NCBI GenBank assembly: GCA_964035545.1
Contig: OZ037765.1
Location: 10,906,698-10,970,697 of the forward strand
Reading direction: 5' to 3'
From: Bugula neritina
Lineage: Eukaryota > Bryozoa > Gymnolaemata > Cheilostomatida > Bugulidae
DNA: 64,000 bases
Part shown: piece by piece, positions 45,601 through 57,800 of the stretch
Position numbering within the stretch: the first letter of the stretch is position 1
Layout of the letters: each line of letters starts with the position of its first letter
Program-made: the position numbers and the translations under genes
The notes under the pieces: model-generated
Database searches by the model: none
Told to the model about the DNA's origin: nothing
Seen by the model: only the letters and a program-made list of their open reading frames with translations

Positions 45601-48600
45601 TGGGTATGCAGCCATAACAATGTCAATTTAAGCAAACAGTTTTGATATAGAGTTTATTCCCTAAACTCTAAAGCATTACCAAGTTTTTTTTAATAATATT
45701 CAACTAATAGTTTTATATAGAATTTGATTGAAAACTAATATTTTTGTCTCTATTGTGTACAATATTATCAAGTTCACTGCTCAAATTTAGCATAAAGATA
45801 AATTATTTATTATAACTTATTTATATTATATATTTATATTATTTATTCAGAGAAATATATTATTTTATTTTGCTTTTAATTCTGCTGATCTTTGCAGAAA
45901 CTAATGGAGTCAATTGATGGAACAATATCGGTGCCAGATGGTGTGGCCAGTGTTAATGCTGTGGAAAAGTTGATGGAGAAATATGTACACAGCGCTTACA
46001 AAATATATAGTGGGTCTCTCCATTGTGGTAGTTTGAGTAGCACAGTACAACTCTACCCTCCACCAACAAGTGCTGTAAAGTAAACTATTTAACTCCATAT
46101 CATGTGTAATGAGTCTTTGATATGATAAAAAATTATGTTGTATGAATTTGATATTGCAATGTTCTAATTTAGTTTTAAATTAGTTAAGCATATGTTTCCA
46201 TGTTTCTCAAGGCGATTTCTGTTTTTACAGAGAAGACGATTTCACGAATGAAGAATTACAATTCCCACATGATCTGAGTATTGTTGGATTTATATCACAG
46301 CAAGATATCATGAGTCCAGGCTGTATATCAAGACACATGGTGCTGGCTCTGAAAGGTGGTTCTTGCATCAAATATTTAACATATTGAATATTACTGTTCA
46401 CAATGCAGCATTTAAATATTATGAGTCTTAGTATCAAGTGCTGAGATCTCAAGTCATCAAGTCAAATCCTCAAGTCATCAAGTCACAGCAAACTTATGTA
46501 AAAACTCTTTGACAGTCTGCATATAAGACTTATATGTGCGTTTATAGTCACTATTCCTAAGTCAGCTAAGGACTTGTTTGTGCGGAAAGAGCAATTATGA
46601 TTGAATGCCCTCCCCAACAGCACCAATGGCCTTTACTGGGATTCAAACCACTGTGTTTACTAACCACTAGATTACAGTCTGTATAATATTTGTATATTCA
46701 ATATATTTGTTTAGAAACATCGGAAATGATGGAAGAAGATAAACCTGAAGAAGGAAGAATTGCCTCAATGACTCTCTTACTTCATGGGGCTCTGAAAGTG
46801 GAGTCTTACGTAGCTATTGTAAAAATTAGGTAAATTATAGATTACATCAGCTATCATGAGTTTTGTAAGTTGCTATGGTGACACAAGTAGCTCTTAAGGC
46901 CTGGCCTCACGCTCGTGGGAATCACACGAAACTCATGTGACGATTTTCGTGAGTTATCCTCTCGTTATGACCAGCCACACGCTCGTCAGACGAAACGCAT
47001 AATAATTAGTCCGTGAATGAGTCTTGCAGGAGATACAAACAGCAGAAAATTGATAAACAGGGAAACTTGGTAGAAATGAAATAATTACTGTTGCTAAAAT
47101 TCTATTGACCAATCAAATGGTGCTTATCGTTGATTGTGATTTTTCGTCCATCGTCTTTGTTGTGTACACCCAGGCCTTTACTGTTATAACTAGAAACTGT
47201 AGCTAGATTACTTGTACTGAGTGTAACCATCTTATTTTATGGGCAACTTCTCATGTCTTTTGCTTAGGGCTGAATGGTTTGGTATGCTGCACTCGTGGGC
47301 CGATAGTAAGAAGAAATCAAATCTCGTTCTGTCAGTGTTCAAGCCTGGAGTAGATAGTGTTCCATGGTTGGGTAGTTTTAAAATGCTCAACTGTTTACCA
47401 ACGCACACCGAACCTATCCCCGGCCATGTTGTCCAACAGCTACCTGGTCTACCAGTTCCCGTAAGTGACAAGAAGAGTTATTCTAGCACTTCCTCTTCCT
47501 GGTTACGACAGGCAACTCTGCAAGCAGACGTACAGAAACTTTTAAGATACGGGCGAAAACTTCCTGAAAAGTTAAATGTGTTTTATAAGGTTTGTTTTAG
47601 CATCTATCTTTGTATATTCGCATCTGTGAAATTCTATTTCACACCAACAATGTATTATCTTACAACTCAAGTATTAATAATTGCTTTTTTATATTTTTTC
47701 AGTTTTAGCCTTGATTAAAAGTTGCTGTGCTGTAAAGGCTGGGGAAAAACATTTTTTTCTTATAACAAGTGGAAACACAACTTTGATAATTTATGGTATT
47801 CTATCAAATTTAAGTAACATTACACATAGCCCTCAGTTCTCATGTACTTCTCAGTTAACTCAGTGTGACCTGTGAACATGTGGCAGCATGTCCCAGGGTC
47901 ATGGAACAAACTCGTGAATGTCTCTACTTTTTTATAGTTGGAACAAGCTCAAGTAATTCATTTGCAAAGTCAAAAAGCAATTTGCTGTAGAATTAGTTGC
48001 ATACATTAATATTTTCTGTAAATGGCTTTATACATTTTTATTTAGCAAACTTATTTTGAAAACCTGTAATAGATTTTTGATTTTTAAGTCTTCTAATATT
48101 TCGTGTTTGATGCGTGAGCTTTTGCATGATGAACATGAGTAGGAATCTCAATGCCAATTTTGCTAAGGGTCCTTTCATCAAATAGGCCTATTTACTTTCA
48201 CAATTTATTATAAAGTTGTCAAGCTAATTTTATAATATAGTTGGACTTGTCTCCACAATAAATACAGCCTCAGGTTGAGACGACTCCTTTGTTAGATGCC
48301 AATTAGAAAGCTGTTATTCTTATTTCTAAGTCGGCAGTGTTATATTGATCTCCATTATTTAGATATACTGTATACTAGGAAATGACGAATTGTAGTATTT
48401 GTAATATTTGTTTATATAGTGTTGGCTGTGTAGGATTAGTGAACCACTAATCAATATAATTTAAAGCAATATAATTTTTAGGAGCTGAACAGAATTCACA
48501 AGGCTGCCGTGTCTATAGGCTTTTACCAGCTCCTGGCTGGAATCTCCAAGATACTGGAGAGAGAATGCACTCTCCTACCTCCAAACGCCCACCCTGATGC

Positions 48601-48706
48601 TTCTATGCAACTTCAACATGCTGCCAGTTTACTGAGCAAGAAAGAAATACAATCTAACATTAGCATTATCATAAGGCCATTAGACACAAACTTTCAAAAT
48701 AAATAA
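42611..48706 (+). CDS. INTS14: Integrator complex subunit 14 (VWA domain protein)
   Basis: Nuclear subunit of Integrator, which cleaves snRNA and paused nascent transcripts. INTS14 pairs with INTS10 in a nucleic-acid-binding module. Eight exons: 42611-42874, 44261-44434, 44551-44703, 45898-46079, 46231-46355, 46715-46829, 47268-47589 and 48482-48706. Phases agree and the protein is 519 aa, close to the human length of about 518. The VWA domain opens with MPTVLLLDVSLSM (MIDAS D8-x-S10-x-S12), then SSLWEVAVPFTRDYDTI, YDKTCL (Thr121) and VVIITDG (Asp152). The middle has HDLSIVGFI and LLLHGALKVESYVAIV. The C-terminal part has AEWFGMLHSWADSKKKSNL, LPWLG, a DVQKLLRYGRKLPEKLNVFY helix, and LERECTLLPPNAHPDA near the end. 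AATAAA at 48735 follows the stop closely. The assignment is firm from motif order and length. Confidence 0.95.
43634..44090. mobile_element. Non-autonomous element with AGACGC-rich inverted ends
   Basis: In INTS14 intron 1. The ends start CAGATAGACGCTT (43634-43646) and finish with its exact complement (44078-44090). Just inside, TTCCCATTTAGACGCTATTT on the left is mirrored by AAATAGCGTCTAACTGGGAA on the right. The right end has an extra GCATCTAACTGG subunit. The interior is AT-rich without a transposase. No target duplication is obvious, so the superfamily is open. Confidence 0.65.
44811..45300. mobile_element. hAT-type MITE with 8-bp target duplication
   Basis: A 490-bp element in INTS14 intron 3. 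Left end CAAGGTTGGGGTAATT; right end, read inward, CAGGGTTGGGGTCAATT. It is flanked by TACTGCAG on both sides (44803-44810 and 45301-45308), an exact 8-bp duplication. CAGGG-type ends with 8-bp duplications are characteristic of hAT transposons. The interior is mostly TGTAATTGTAATTAATTACA-type repeats around a unique core, with no transposase. Confidence 0.9.
46541..46685 (-). repeat. tRNA-derived SINE, copy B
   Basis: In INTS14 intron 5. Shares GTTTATAGTC, GCTAAGGACTTGTTTGTG, GAGCAATTATGA and GAATGCCCTCCCC with copy A. On the - strand it has the B-box GGTTTGAATCCC and an A-box-like region near the right end. Confidence 0.75.
46897..47177. mobile_element. Harbinger-like MITE candidate with TTA duplication
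   Basis: A 281-bp unit in INTS14 intron 6 bounded by AGGCCTGG and CCAGGCCT, each flanked by TTA (46894-46896 and 47178-47180). The ends are GC-rich with CACGCTCG direct repeats inside and a CACACGAAAC/GACGAAACGC motif pair. Three-base TWA duplications and GGCC-starting ends fit PIF/Harbinger elements. The inverted ends are short (8 bp), so this needs other copies to confirm. Confidence 0.55.
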
Positions 48707-48734
48707 TCTGAAATTATATAATTGTCTATATGTA

Positions 48735-48740
48735 AATAAA
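48735..48740 (+). terminator. INTS14: Polyadenylation signal of INTS14
   Basis: AATAAA 29 bases after the TAA stop, the only canonical signal close to the gene end. Confidence 0.6.
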
Positions 48741-49355
48741 ACCCAGAACTTCCAACAATACTTGCAGTTGTTAGAGTTACTATAATATTTACATCAAATA
48801 AATTCCTGGGTTTATAGTCGGTATCCCTGTGAGAACCCATGGTAAAAAGGTTTTTGTAAACGGGCTAAGGGCTTGTTTTTTGTGTGGCCAAAGAGCAGTT
48901 ATGACTGAATGCCCTTTCTGACATCAGTGGGATTCGACCCACTAACTGCATGTATACCAAGCCAGTGCTTGAACACTAGGCTATGCTGCTCCCCTAATAT
49001 TTACACTGAATGGTGTTGTTTATCTTTGGAAACTGGTGATAGAAGGTCAATTCAGCTAAACATGATCAATCACTTTTAATATTGTGAAGAGCTATGGCAA
49101 TGTATCAAATATCAGAATAATGAGTAGAACATTTGCTTACGTTGAAATAGTAAACATTCTATTATTGCTATTGACATACATTTACCTTATACTAATATGT
49201 TTTACTCTGTTATTTCTGCTTGTGTCATTTTCAATCTCCAATAACTGTAATCAAAATGCAGAACATCAATAACAATGTAGTAAATATAGATTAATACACA
49301 GCAAGCAGCATTGTGCTTCTAATGCTAGGATTTGAGACCAGCTACATGTACACAT
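48741..49355. other. Short spacer between INTS14 and the Tctex1 gene
   Basis: About 600 bases between two same-strand genes. It holds SINE copy A (48816-48995). The remainder, roughly 49000-49355, must contain the downstream promoter. An in-frame TAG at 49326 closes the frame upstream of the ATG at 49356. Confidence 0.5.
48816..48995 (-). repeat. tRNA-derived SINE, copy A (best preserved)
   Basis: Read on the - strand it begins GGGGAGCAGCATAGCCTAGTG (A-box-like TAGCCTAGTG), then AAGCACTGGCTTGG, then the B-box GGGTCGAATCCC. A non-tRNA body (GTCAGAAAGGGCATTCAGTC, then TAGCCCG) follows. This is the head-body plan of a tRNA-derived SINE. Confidence 0.85.
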
Positions 49356-51274
49356 ATGGCTGCTTGTGTAAGGAAAAGATCTCAACGTTCATCAATTAAA
49401 GATTTCAGTGCAGAATGCATGCCTGAAGAAGATAAAGCCCACTGCAACAGCTCAAACGAATCTTTAGCTAAGCTTCAAAAGTACCCACTGGTTAGAAAGT
49501 TTACACAAGGTTTGTATTTTAGCAACAGTAGCTAGCACAGCAACATGGCATCCCTTAAGGGAAAATCATCTCACTGTGTTTTTAAAGGCAGATTATTTTC
49601 GTTTTGGCAAGTAAACTGATTGTGATAGGTTTAATTATTTTGGAGCAACCAACACCGTCTAGTGTTAATGCAAACTTGTAGCATTTTATCAATTCTTTAG
49701 ATGTTTCCAAGTAAGATGCTTGACAACTGTTATCTATGGAATATTACTTAATTTAAATTATGTGAGTTTAAAGATTTGGCTTCTAACGAGGTAATATTGT
49801 TATGTAATTAACTACTGTAACTCTTCAATTCTGCCCACAAGACCTAAATGGTTGAATTTAACTTACCGAAATTCATAAAATCAAAATGCAATTATGACTT
49901 GCAGCATGAAAACGGATTTGATAAAACTTCTGTTTTTGCTTTTATGTAAAGTTACTTATATTGCTTTAATAGAGTGAAGGGTATGTTTAATTTGGAATAC
50001 ATAGTTATCAGTCACTACAAAAGATAATATTCCTAAGTTCATGAGCTAACTAAGCGGGTGATCATTGCAATACGGATATCAGTTAGCAGCTTGGGTATGG
50101 AAACTCAAAAGCCACCAAGTGTATTTTTTAATAATTTACCTGAAGAAAAGAGCGAGCAGTTGCAAATTTCTCAAAGAAGAAAAACAATTCCAGTGGCATT
50201 CTTTGGTTTGTTTATAGCTTTATTAATTTGTGAACTGTTATGTAATTTATGTTAAAACCTGTTAAAGTTGGAGGGTAGTTCTTGTTAAGCACTTTTCTGA
50301 GTAAGTTGGTTGCGTAAAATATTACAGGGAAAACAAGTTTATCTATTGAGTTTTGAACTGTTGCATGTATATCTTTTTGCAATACTCTCATATAATATGT
50401 ACCATATACTTAATATTGTTTTAGACAATTGGAATACTGTTGGTGCAGTTCTCTATTAAATTAGTCGTGTATGGTTTCAGCTATGCATATGCATAAAGTT
50501 ATTTATTACTCATAATATATCATAAAATGGCATTTAGTAATAGTAAAAAATCATTATATAATTCATTTTTATGCATCATCTTCTTTTACAGGTTAATATA
50601 ATATTGTATATAATTATATTTCATATACAGGAAGTATTACTGAAAATGAATTAGGTGGAATAGACTATAGCACAGCTGACAGAAGGTATAGCAACAAGCC
50701 AATCCGAGGAAGAAAACTTCATAAGACAAGTTTGTGGGACATTTCATCGTCAAGCTTAGAAGATGGCAAACCACCTGTTACAAAGCAATCACAAACCTAC
50801 CAACTAAGCCCAAAACAAAATGAAAAATTCATATTCACCAAACAGCTAAAGCAGGTAAAATGTTTTGTATAAGAAGTTTTATGATTATACATAATAAATA
50901 TTATATGTATAATACACAATATGGCATATGCATAAAATGCAATAGGCATATACCTGTAAAACTTAAACATGTACTATTTTAGTTACCTAATTTATTTGAG
51001 CAATAAATTCCACCATTATTGAAAACAAACTTGGTATATTTTGTTTTGCTCGTTGGCAACTGAAGGCATCAGGAATTAGAATTGAACACTTCTATTATTC
51101 ATCTGATGCACCATATTTTAAAAGAATAAAAATATTTCAAACAAGAAAATATAACCAACTTTCAACAAATACCAAAACAATTGACTTCTGTTTGAAGATC
51201 CTTCCGTCTCTGAGTCGTAAGAAAGGGCTGAAAACTTTCTGGTTACTAGTTTTCAACTTCATGTAGTAAATTGT

Positions 51275-51334
<60 letters not shown>

Positions 51335-51747
51335 CACAAGATCAATGGTATCATATTATTTCTGGTGATACTTATGAAGAAATTGATATGTAATTTCCAT
51401 TGTCTAACTACACTAGTTGATCATTTCTGAGCAGATTACGTGTATTTATGCAGGATTATGAAAGTATTTTGAAGAATCAACTGGAAGACATGCCGTACTC
51501 CCATTCTAAAGCAGTATATTTAACAAAGTGTGTGTCAGATGCGATGAAGGCTAGAAGTAAGTTGGAGCATGCCCCGAGGTACAAGTTTATTGTCTGCACA
51601 ACGCTGGTAGATAACTCCACAAAGTCTAGCACTACTCAGGCTAATAGATGCCTTTGGAATGTAGAAACGGATAATAGCTTTACAGTACAGTACCAAAGCA
51701 AGCACTTGTATGCATCTGCCACTATTTTTGCCATCTATACTGACTAA
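49356..51747 (+). CDS. Tctex1-domain protein (dynein light chain Tctex-type family)
   Basis: Likely accessory light chain or adaptor of cytoplasmic/ciliary dynein. Exons 49356-49509, 50083-50205 (cassette candidate), 50631-50854 and 51454-51747; 264 aa, or 223 aa without the cassette. The N-terminal half is polar, with no domain I recognise. The Tctex1 domain fills the last 115 or so residues: TYQLSPKQNEKF (the family's TYQ..P...F opening), KAVYLTKCVSDAMKAR (helix), PRYKFIVCTTLVD (the RYK.iV strand), ANRCLWNVETDNSFTVQY (the RCLWd...D strand) and LYASATIFAIYTD (the C-terminal strand ending a.YtD). The polar N-terminal extension before the domain fits the longer Tctex1D1/D4-like members more than DYNLT1/3, but the exact orthologue is not settled. 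AATAAA at 51988. Confidence 0.87.
50083..50205 (+). other. Candidate cassette exon of the Tctex1 gene
   Basis: Acceptor GATATCAG and donor GTTTGT enclose 123 bases, open only in the frame that fits the phase-1 ends of both neighbouring exons. It encodes a VSSLGMETQKPPSVFFNNLP-type polar stretch and a QRRKTIP motif. Symmetric length means inclusion or skipping both keep the frame. Confidence 0.6.
51276..51332. repeat. (AT)n microsatellite
   Basis: Pure AT repeat in the last intron of the Tctex1 gene. Confidence 0.96.
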
Positions 51748-51987
51748 AAGAATGCAAACACAAAGTCTATGAGTGAGTACAAGCTCAATAGTCATCAGTT
51801 ATGATGTCAGGCTTTAATGTGGTAAAATTGTATTCTAATACAATGAAATTTCCATAACGTCACATATTTTTTAGATGTTATATAAATACATGTCTAATTG
51901 TATCAAGTCTTTGTTTTTTTTAAATTAGATTAAGGGCCATTTAATTTATCATATTGTTGGTAATTATAGCATTATTGATAATGAATC

Positions 51988-51993
51988 AATAAA
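51988..51993 (+). terminator. Polyadenylation signal of the Tctex1 gene
   Basis: AATAAA about 240 bases after the stop codon; first canonical hexamer in the 3' flank. Confidence 0.5.
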
Positions 51994-54842
51994 ATCTTAT
52001 TTATTGTAGCTTGATTTCGAGTCTTCTTATATACTCTTTCTTATATATACCTTGCGTAAGACCCCAGCTTTTTATAAACAAATTTATGGATTTGAAGGTC
52101 ATTTCTTGTGCAGTTAAGTTATAACAAAAACTGGAATCTCAATATGCCTCTAAATTTCCCTAATTGTAACTCAACTATGACTGACCAGACAACAACTTGT
52201 TTGTTCAAAATAAGTGATTAATAATATGTATGAAATTAGATTCAGTTTAATAAATTGCTATATAGTACCACCATAAAACAACTAAATAAGTTGCATAATA
52301 AGGTATATTGCAGTGTACGCAACACAACTCCAATACATTGTGTATTATCCAAGGTAAGACGACTTCAACTTGGAGGGATACATTCTCACACATAGAAACA
52401 AGGCCTTAGTCTTTTTAAAAAGTCCTTATCACCACAGAGATAGAGAGCATAAACATAGGTATAGTTTTGAAGTTTTCAATAGATTCATTACAAATTTTTA
52501 TAGGATGGATACAGCATAAGATCCACAAGCAAAATGACTAAAGCTACAGCACTTATATAAAACTCTGTTTAAAATCACTGACTCCTTTTCCTTTGGTCAA
52601 ACACAAGACAAGGAAAGAGGATTCTATCATTTCATGTCAGAGTTATCCAAATTATACGCACATACTTACTAAAATTCAATAACAAGCTCTAATAAATATT
52701 TGCTTAATGTCATACACTGTGGAGCTGCCCCTACAATAGTTTCATGTATCTATAAAATCTCATTGCTCATAGGCTCTGGAGTTTGATATTGAGTATGAAA
52801 AGTTAATAGCCAATTGTTGGTACAGAAAAATTAACTGCACTATGGGATGTATGAGACTAGACTAAAAAATGATTAAAAGAATATGTACTGAGATCTTTTT
52901 GTTGTTCTTAATGTTCACAGCATACATGGCTAGTTCAATTATAATTGACTGCATGATGACTCCATAAAAATATTTCAACATTTTTAAAGGTTTCTCACCA
53001 AGATTGTGACTAAAAACTTGAATACATAGTATCATACTTTTGTTATCCTTAATCTCAATTGAACGCAATTGATAACAGGAAGACCATACGTTCTAATCAC
53101 AACAGTAGATTTTAGCAAGTCGGCGCAATGAAGGTTAAACTTTGTTGTGTAAGAGTTATCCTCTCTACAAATAGTCTAAAGTAGAAGTTGATAAGCTAGC
53201 ACTAGATCTATTCTGCATTAACCAACTAACGAAATATAAATTTATATTTCAGTGATCACATCGCCGTTAATCTTTGAAGAATACTAGGGCTTAATTATTC
53301 TGTTTACATATTCATCCTCTGGAGCTACCTAAACAGACAATAGTTCAACAACTATTTTATCAAAATGAAAATGTTCTGCAGTAACACTAAGTAAAAAAAC
53401 TATTAACTATTGATATTCTTTAATTTGAATATTAAAAGTATTTAATTATAAATAAAAAACTAAACAATATAGATAAAGATGTTTTATTTGACTTGGGTGT
53501 ATTTTTGTTCTTGCGCAGCCACATTTTATCACAAGTTCAACAGCTGATCATCCTTGATAATTTTATATTATAAGTATAGCTATAAACTATTTAGTGTTTA
53601 ATAGTTATACTTGTGATTTAATTGAAGTCTTTTTGTTTTCAGTGTTTGTATTTGTTTAGTATTATGATCCATTTAAGAAAAAACGGCTACTCATTTAATT
53701 ATTACTCATTACTCATTAGTCATTAGAGTTTAGACTTTGTTTTATTTTGAAAATCAAAATGTTATTAAATTTATAATATTTTAATTTGTAATAACTAATA
53801 CTGTAATGGTAAATGTAATACTAATAATAATAGTAATATTAAATTAATTAATTATAAAATGAAATGAATATAATTGAATTTAATATTATGATTATAATAA
53901 TAATTAATAATAATATTAATATAAAATAATCATAAGTATTGATTATAAATATATTTATTATAATAATATTTAAGAATAATAATAATTATTATTATTATCA
54001 TACTCATAGACTGATAGAGTAAGTATAACTGTAAGACTAACTCTAAGTCAAAGTGATAATGAATTTTACCGCTTTTAAGTGTATACTCATATTATAATTA
54101 TGACTCACAGTGACAGTCACAATATGATAATCATGATAATTATCATCATGACTACCACTGCCACTATAACTATAAGTATAACTATTTTTTTATGACTAAG
54201 AGTAAGACTTATTAATATTATGAATATGATGATAATTTAAATTACATTTATTTGTATAACAACTTTTATATTTATTATATTTAACTTTATTTTATTAATA
54301 TTACTATGAGATTTATTACTGATTTGAAAGGTAAGTAATATTTATATTTTGATTATAAATGTAATTGTTATTAATATATTGTCCTTAGTAAACTAGCCCA
54401 AATCTTGGATTTAATAATAATTCACAAACTCAAAGTATTCTGATGATAATGCTTATATTTATACTAATAAAAGTCAAATAAAAATACTACTAGCATTGCT
54501 ATTACTATTAATATTAGTAATAGATATAATAAATATAATAGCAACACTAATTCTAAAACTAATAGTAATAGTAATAGGAATTAAGTATGTTAATCGTTAT
54601 AAAAGTCAATTATTAGATAATTATACATTTTAATAGTCTAGGGCCCAGGCTTTAGGCTTAGACTTTGACTTTTGTATAAGCCAGGCTTGTCTTATGCCTA
54701 AATATGAGTTTTTACTGTTATAATGTGCATCTTACAGGTGATGATAAAATACGTGTGAAACAAATAGTTGCTAACTCCAGTATGTTCAAATTCAGCCTAC
54801 ACTCTTTGTAGAGACTTGGACGTCTGCTAAACTGTTGTGAAA
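51994..54842. other. Spacer upstream of RNF11 with simple-sequence DNA
   Basis: No exon is supported. About 53690-54600 is low-complexity sequence: first TTACTCATTA-type, then ATA/AATAAT trinucleotide-like, then GACTAT/TGATAATCA-type runs. Similar GACTATGA runs occur in INTS14 intron 1 at about 42910-43050. The RNF11 promoter should be in the last few hundred bases. Confidence 0.5.
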
Positions 54843-57800
54843 ATGGGAAGCTGTCTCAGTGGGTCGCCTACTGAGGACTTCACCCGACTCCGTACGGAAG
54901 ATAGCCATGATTTAGAGTCAACTCCAACTCGTAATAATAGGAGAAGTTCTGACTCCCATCGAACTGGTGGTCACCAGCAAAGAAGGGTATGTTCTTTGCA
55001 CCAAAGAAATGTCTTACATTTAGTTTTTGGCTCAGTTTGTAAAGGTCATTCGGCTCAGCTTACAGTAACATTAGGTGCACATACTTGGATAAGCTCACCA
55101 AATAAATGTTCATTTTTTCCAATGTAGTTGAATATAAATTACAGTTGTTGAAACAAATTACTTTTTTATTTTTAGTTCATTCCTTGCATATTTGATATTT
55201 AGAATATTGTTCACAATGTTATTCTACGCATGTTGCATATATCCCTATCTCTATACTAATACAACAGACGAGACCGGCCAGACCTTTACAACAGACAGCA
55301 TACCATCCCACCCCTGGTATTCAACGCACTGCCTCTCAGTTGTCTGAAGATGATCAGGTTAAGATTGCTCAACGCATAGGACTAATTCAGCATTTACCTA
55401 CTGGACTTTACTATAATGATTCCTCAAAGAAGACCAGAGAGTAAGTTTTACTACTTAATTGAGCTCCTCTTTCAGTTATAGCCTTAGCGCAATAGGCACA
55501 AATGTTTAGCCAACAGATTCTCAATTTCCACAATACATTGTTTGTATCGGGTATGAATATCTCTGGGACTTATCAATTCCTTTATTCAAAGAATCAGAAG
55601 TTCCTTTGTCTCACCTGTTTGATGTTATCAAACAATAACTGTTGTATATATACATTGATCATGTGTGGTCGTGAACTTTCATGTTTATTGTGCTACTGCT
55701 CTTTATCTGAAAACACTTGGCAGGAATATATCCTTGAATCATACTGTATTTTCCTCTCAATCTGGTTGAAAAGTGATATTTATAAAGCAAGTGTTGAAGT
55801 TTATAAAAGTATTCCTTAAGCTATATATAGGCATTTGCTGCCATCAAGACAATGTTTACATACAGACTGTTCTTGCTTCATAATTAATATATACGTCACT
55901 ATGATGTATCAGCTACATGGCACTGGGCAAAACGCCAATGAGTGTCAAAAGTGAAGCCAAGCCTTTATATATCCTGTCATTAGAAGAGTAAATGTTCATT
56001 TAGAATAGGGGGGGGATCACTCTAGTGCTGTTTAAGAAGTGGTGAATCGGCTTGACATTCAGCTGGCCAGGTTTCATTGGTTGGCTGGCCATACCAGTAC
56101 TAGGCTGCAATCTTTTACTAATCGAAATCTAATCCACTACTTTCCAAATTGACATTCAAAGTTGTATCATCAAATAGTAAAATGACTGGGACTTATTATT
56201 GTTTTGGTTTCAAGGACTTAAGATGAGAGGTCTAGTCATGTGACTAGGCAGGGTTTTAGGAGGACAAACAGTTAGGTGTGTGAAGGTGGGGTCACTTAGC
56301 ATGGTGAGGTCAACGATTAACCTGGCATACTTAGTGTTGCTGTATGATAGATGTGGCTAGTTTATAGACAATGACTTAGTTTAAGGTTGTTGGGCAGTCT
56401 TATGTAAAATACATTAAGTAGCTACACCCAAACTTCTATTGTGTGTATTGTGCAGAGTGGACACACTTTGCAGTGTCTTGAAATGCGCCAGTCATTGCAT
56501 ACTGTGGTATGAGTCACTATACACAGAACATAGGCATGACTATTCTGGTATAATATATCATAAAAGATAATTTTTCCTTTTCCAAACTCTATATAATATT
56601 GTGGGTGAAAAATTTATGCTGATAAAATATTGATCTTTACTGGTTAGTAGGTTGAATTATAATATAGTAGATGGAGGAAAGGGTGGAGTAGAAATGAATA
56701 TATAATTTACTAGATTTATTTTGTTATGCCTTTTCAGTTCAACCGAACATTTGATAATAGATGAAAACAAGTTTTGTTTTGATACATGGCAAGGTTGACC
56801 AGCACTTGAACTCAACTGATTTTAACTTGCCCGAATAACAGAGAAATGAAAATCATATTATATATGTCAATGTGACATAGATTTACACTAAAGTCTACAG
56901 CCATGCCATTACGACATTAGAACCCTTATGCAACCTCCTGTACAAGCATTACATATCAAAAGTTAGCCTCGTGTTATCTTCATAATAACAATGTGTGGTA
57001 GTTTGTAAGCACAATAAAATTAACGACTTGTTATCAACTCCAGTGCTACATGTTATGCACACTGTTTCCTATTCTCTAGGGAGGAGTTTATTTGGCTGTA
57101 GGCTATGTGGGTCAAGGTTAGCTCTTTAGCAGCAGCAATTCCTTAACTTCCTCAATCATCAAGTGAAAAGCCTGTGCTGGTGTATGCTACTAAATCGCAT
57201 TTTAAACTACTAAATATAGATCCGATCCCCTCAGCCCCTGTGACTATAGCTTTAGGACCTAAGTTCTAGTCCACGATCATATTTCAATTACCATATACAA
57301 GTGGTTACATAGCAACTAAAAGGAAAGTGCTCCTACTGTGTGTAGTATAAAAGGTATATAAATTAAGTTACAGTACATCATGATTAGCATCAGTATGTTT
57401 CCCCAGTTACTTGATGCTGCTGTAATTCTTACCAACTGTTAATTAGTTATATTCTCAAGGAAATAACACACTGATAGTAGAGTGTGAAACTTTAAGCACA
57501 AACTTCTTTAAAGCACTAAACTACCATATCAACCCTGGGGTTAGTTAATGTCTCTGTCTCAGGTGATTGTTGGGTTGCCGAGAATAGATGACTGTACTTA
57601 AAAGGGTGCAGTTAGGGGTGAGAGTACTATACTTTTGCTGATTCAGCAATAAGTTTAAAGCAGAATTTCCTTTGTTGATGGTTGCTTAGATATGCCAGTA
57701 GATTATTAGTTTGTGTTTTTCAAAATCATGATTCATTAACTTTGTGGCTGATAATCCCTGGGCAGACTGGCTGATAGCTACTCCACATGGTTGTCAATGA

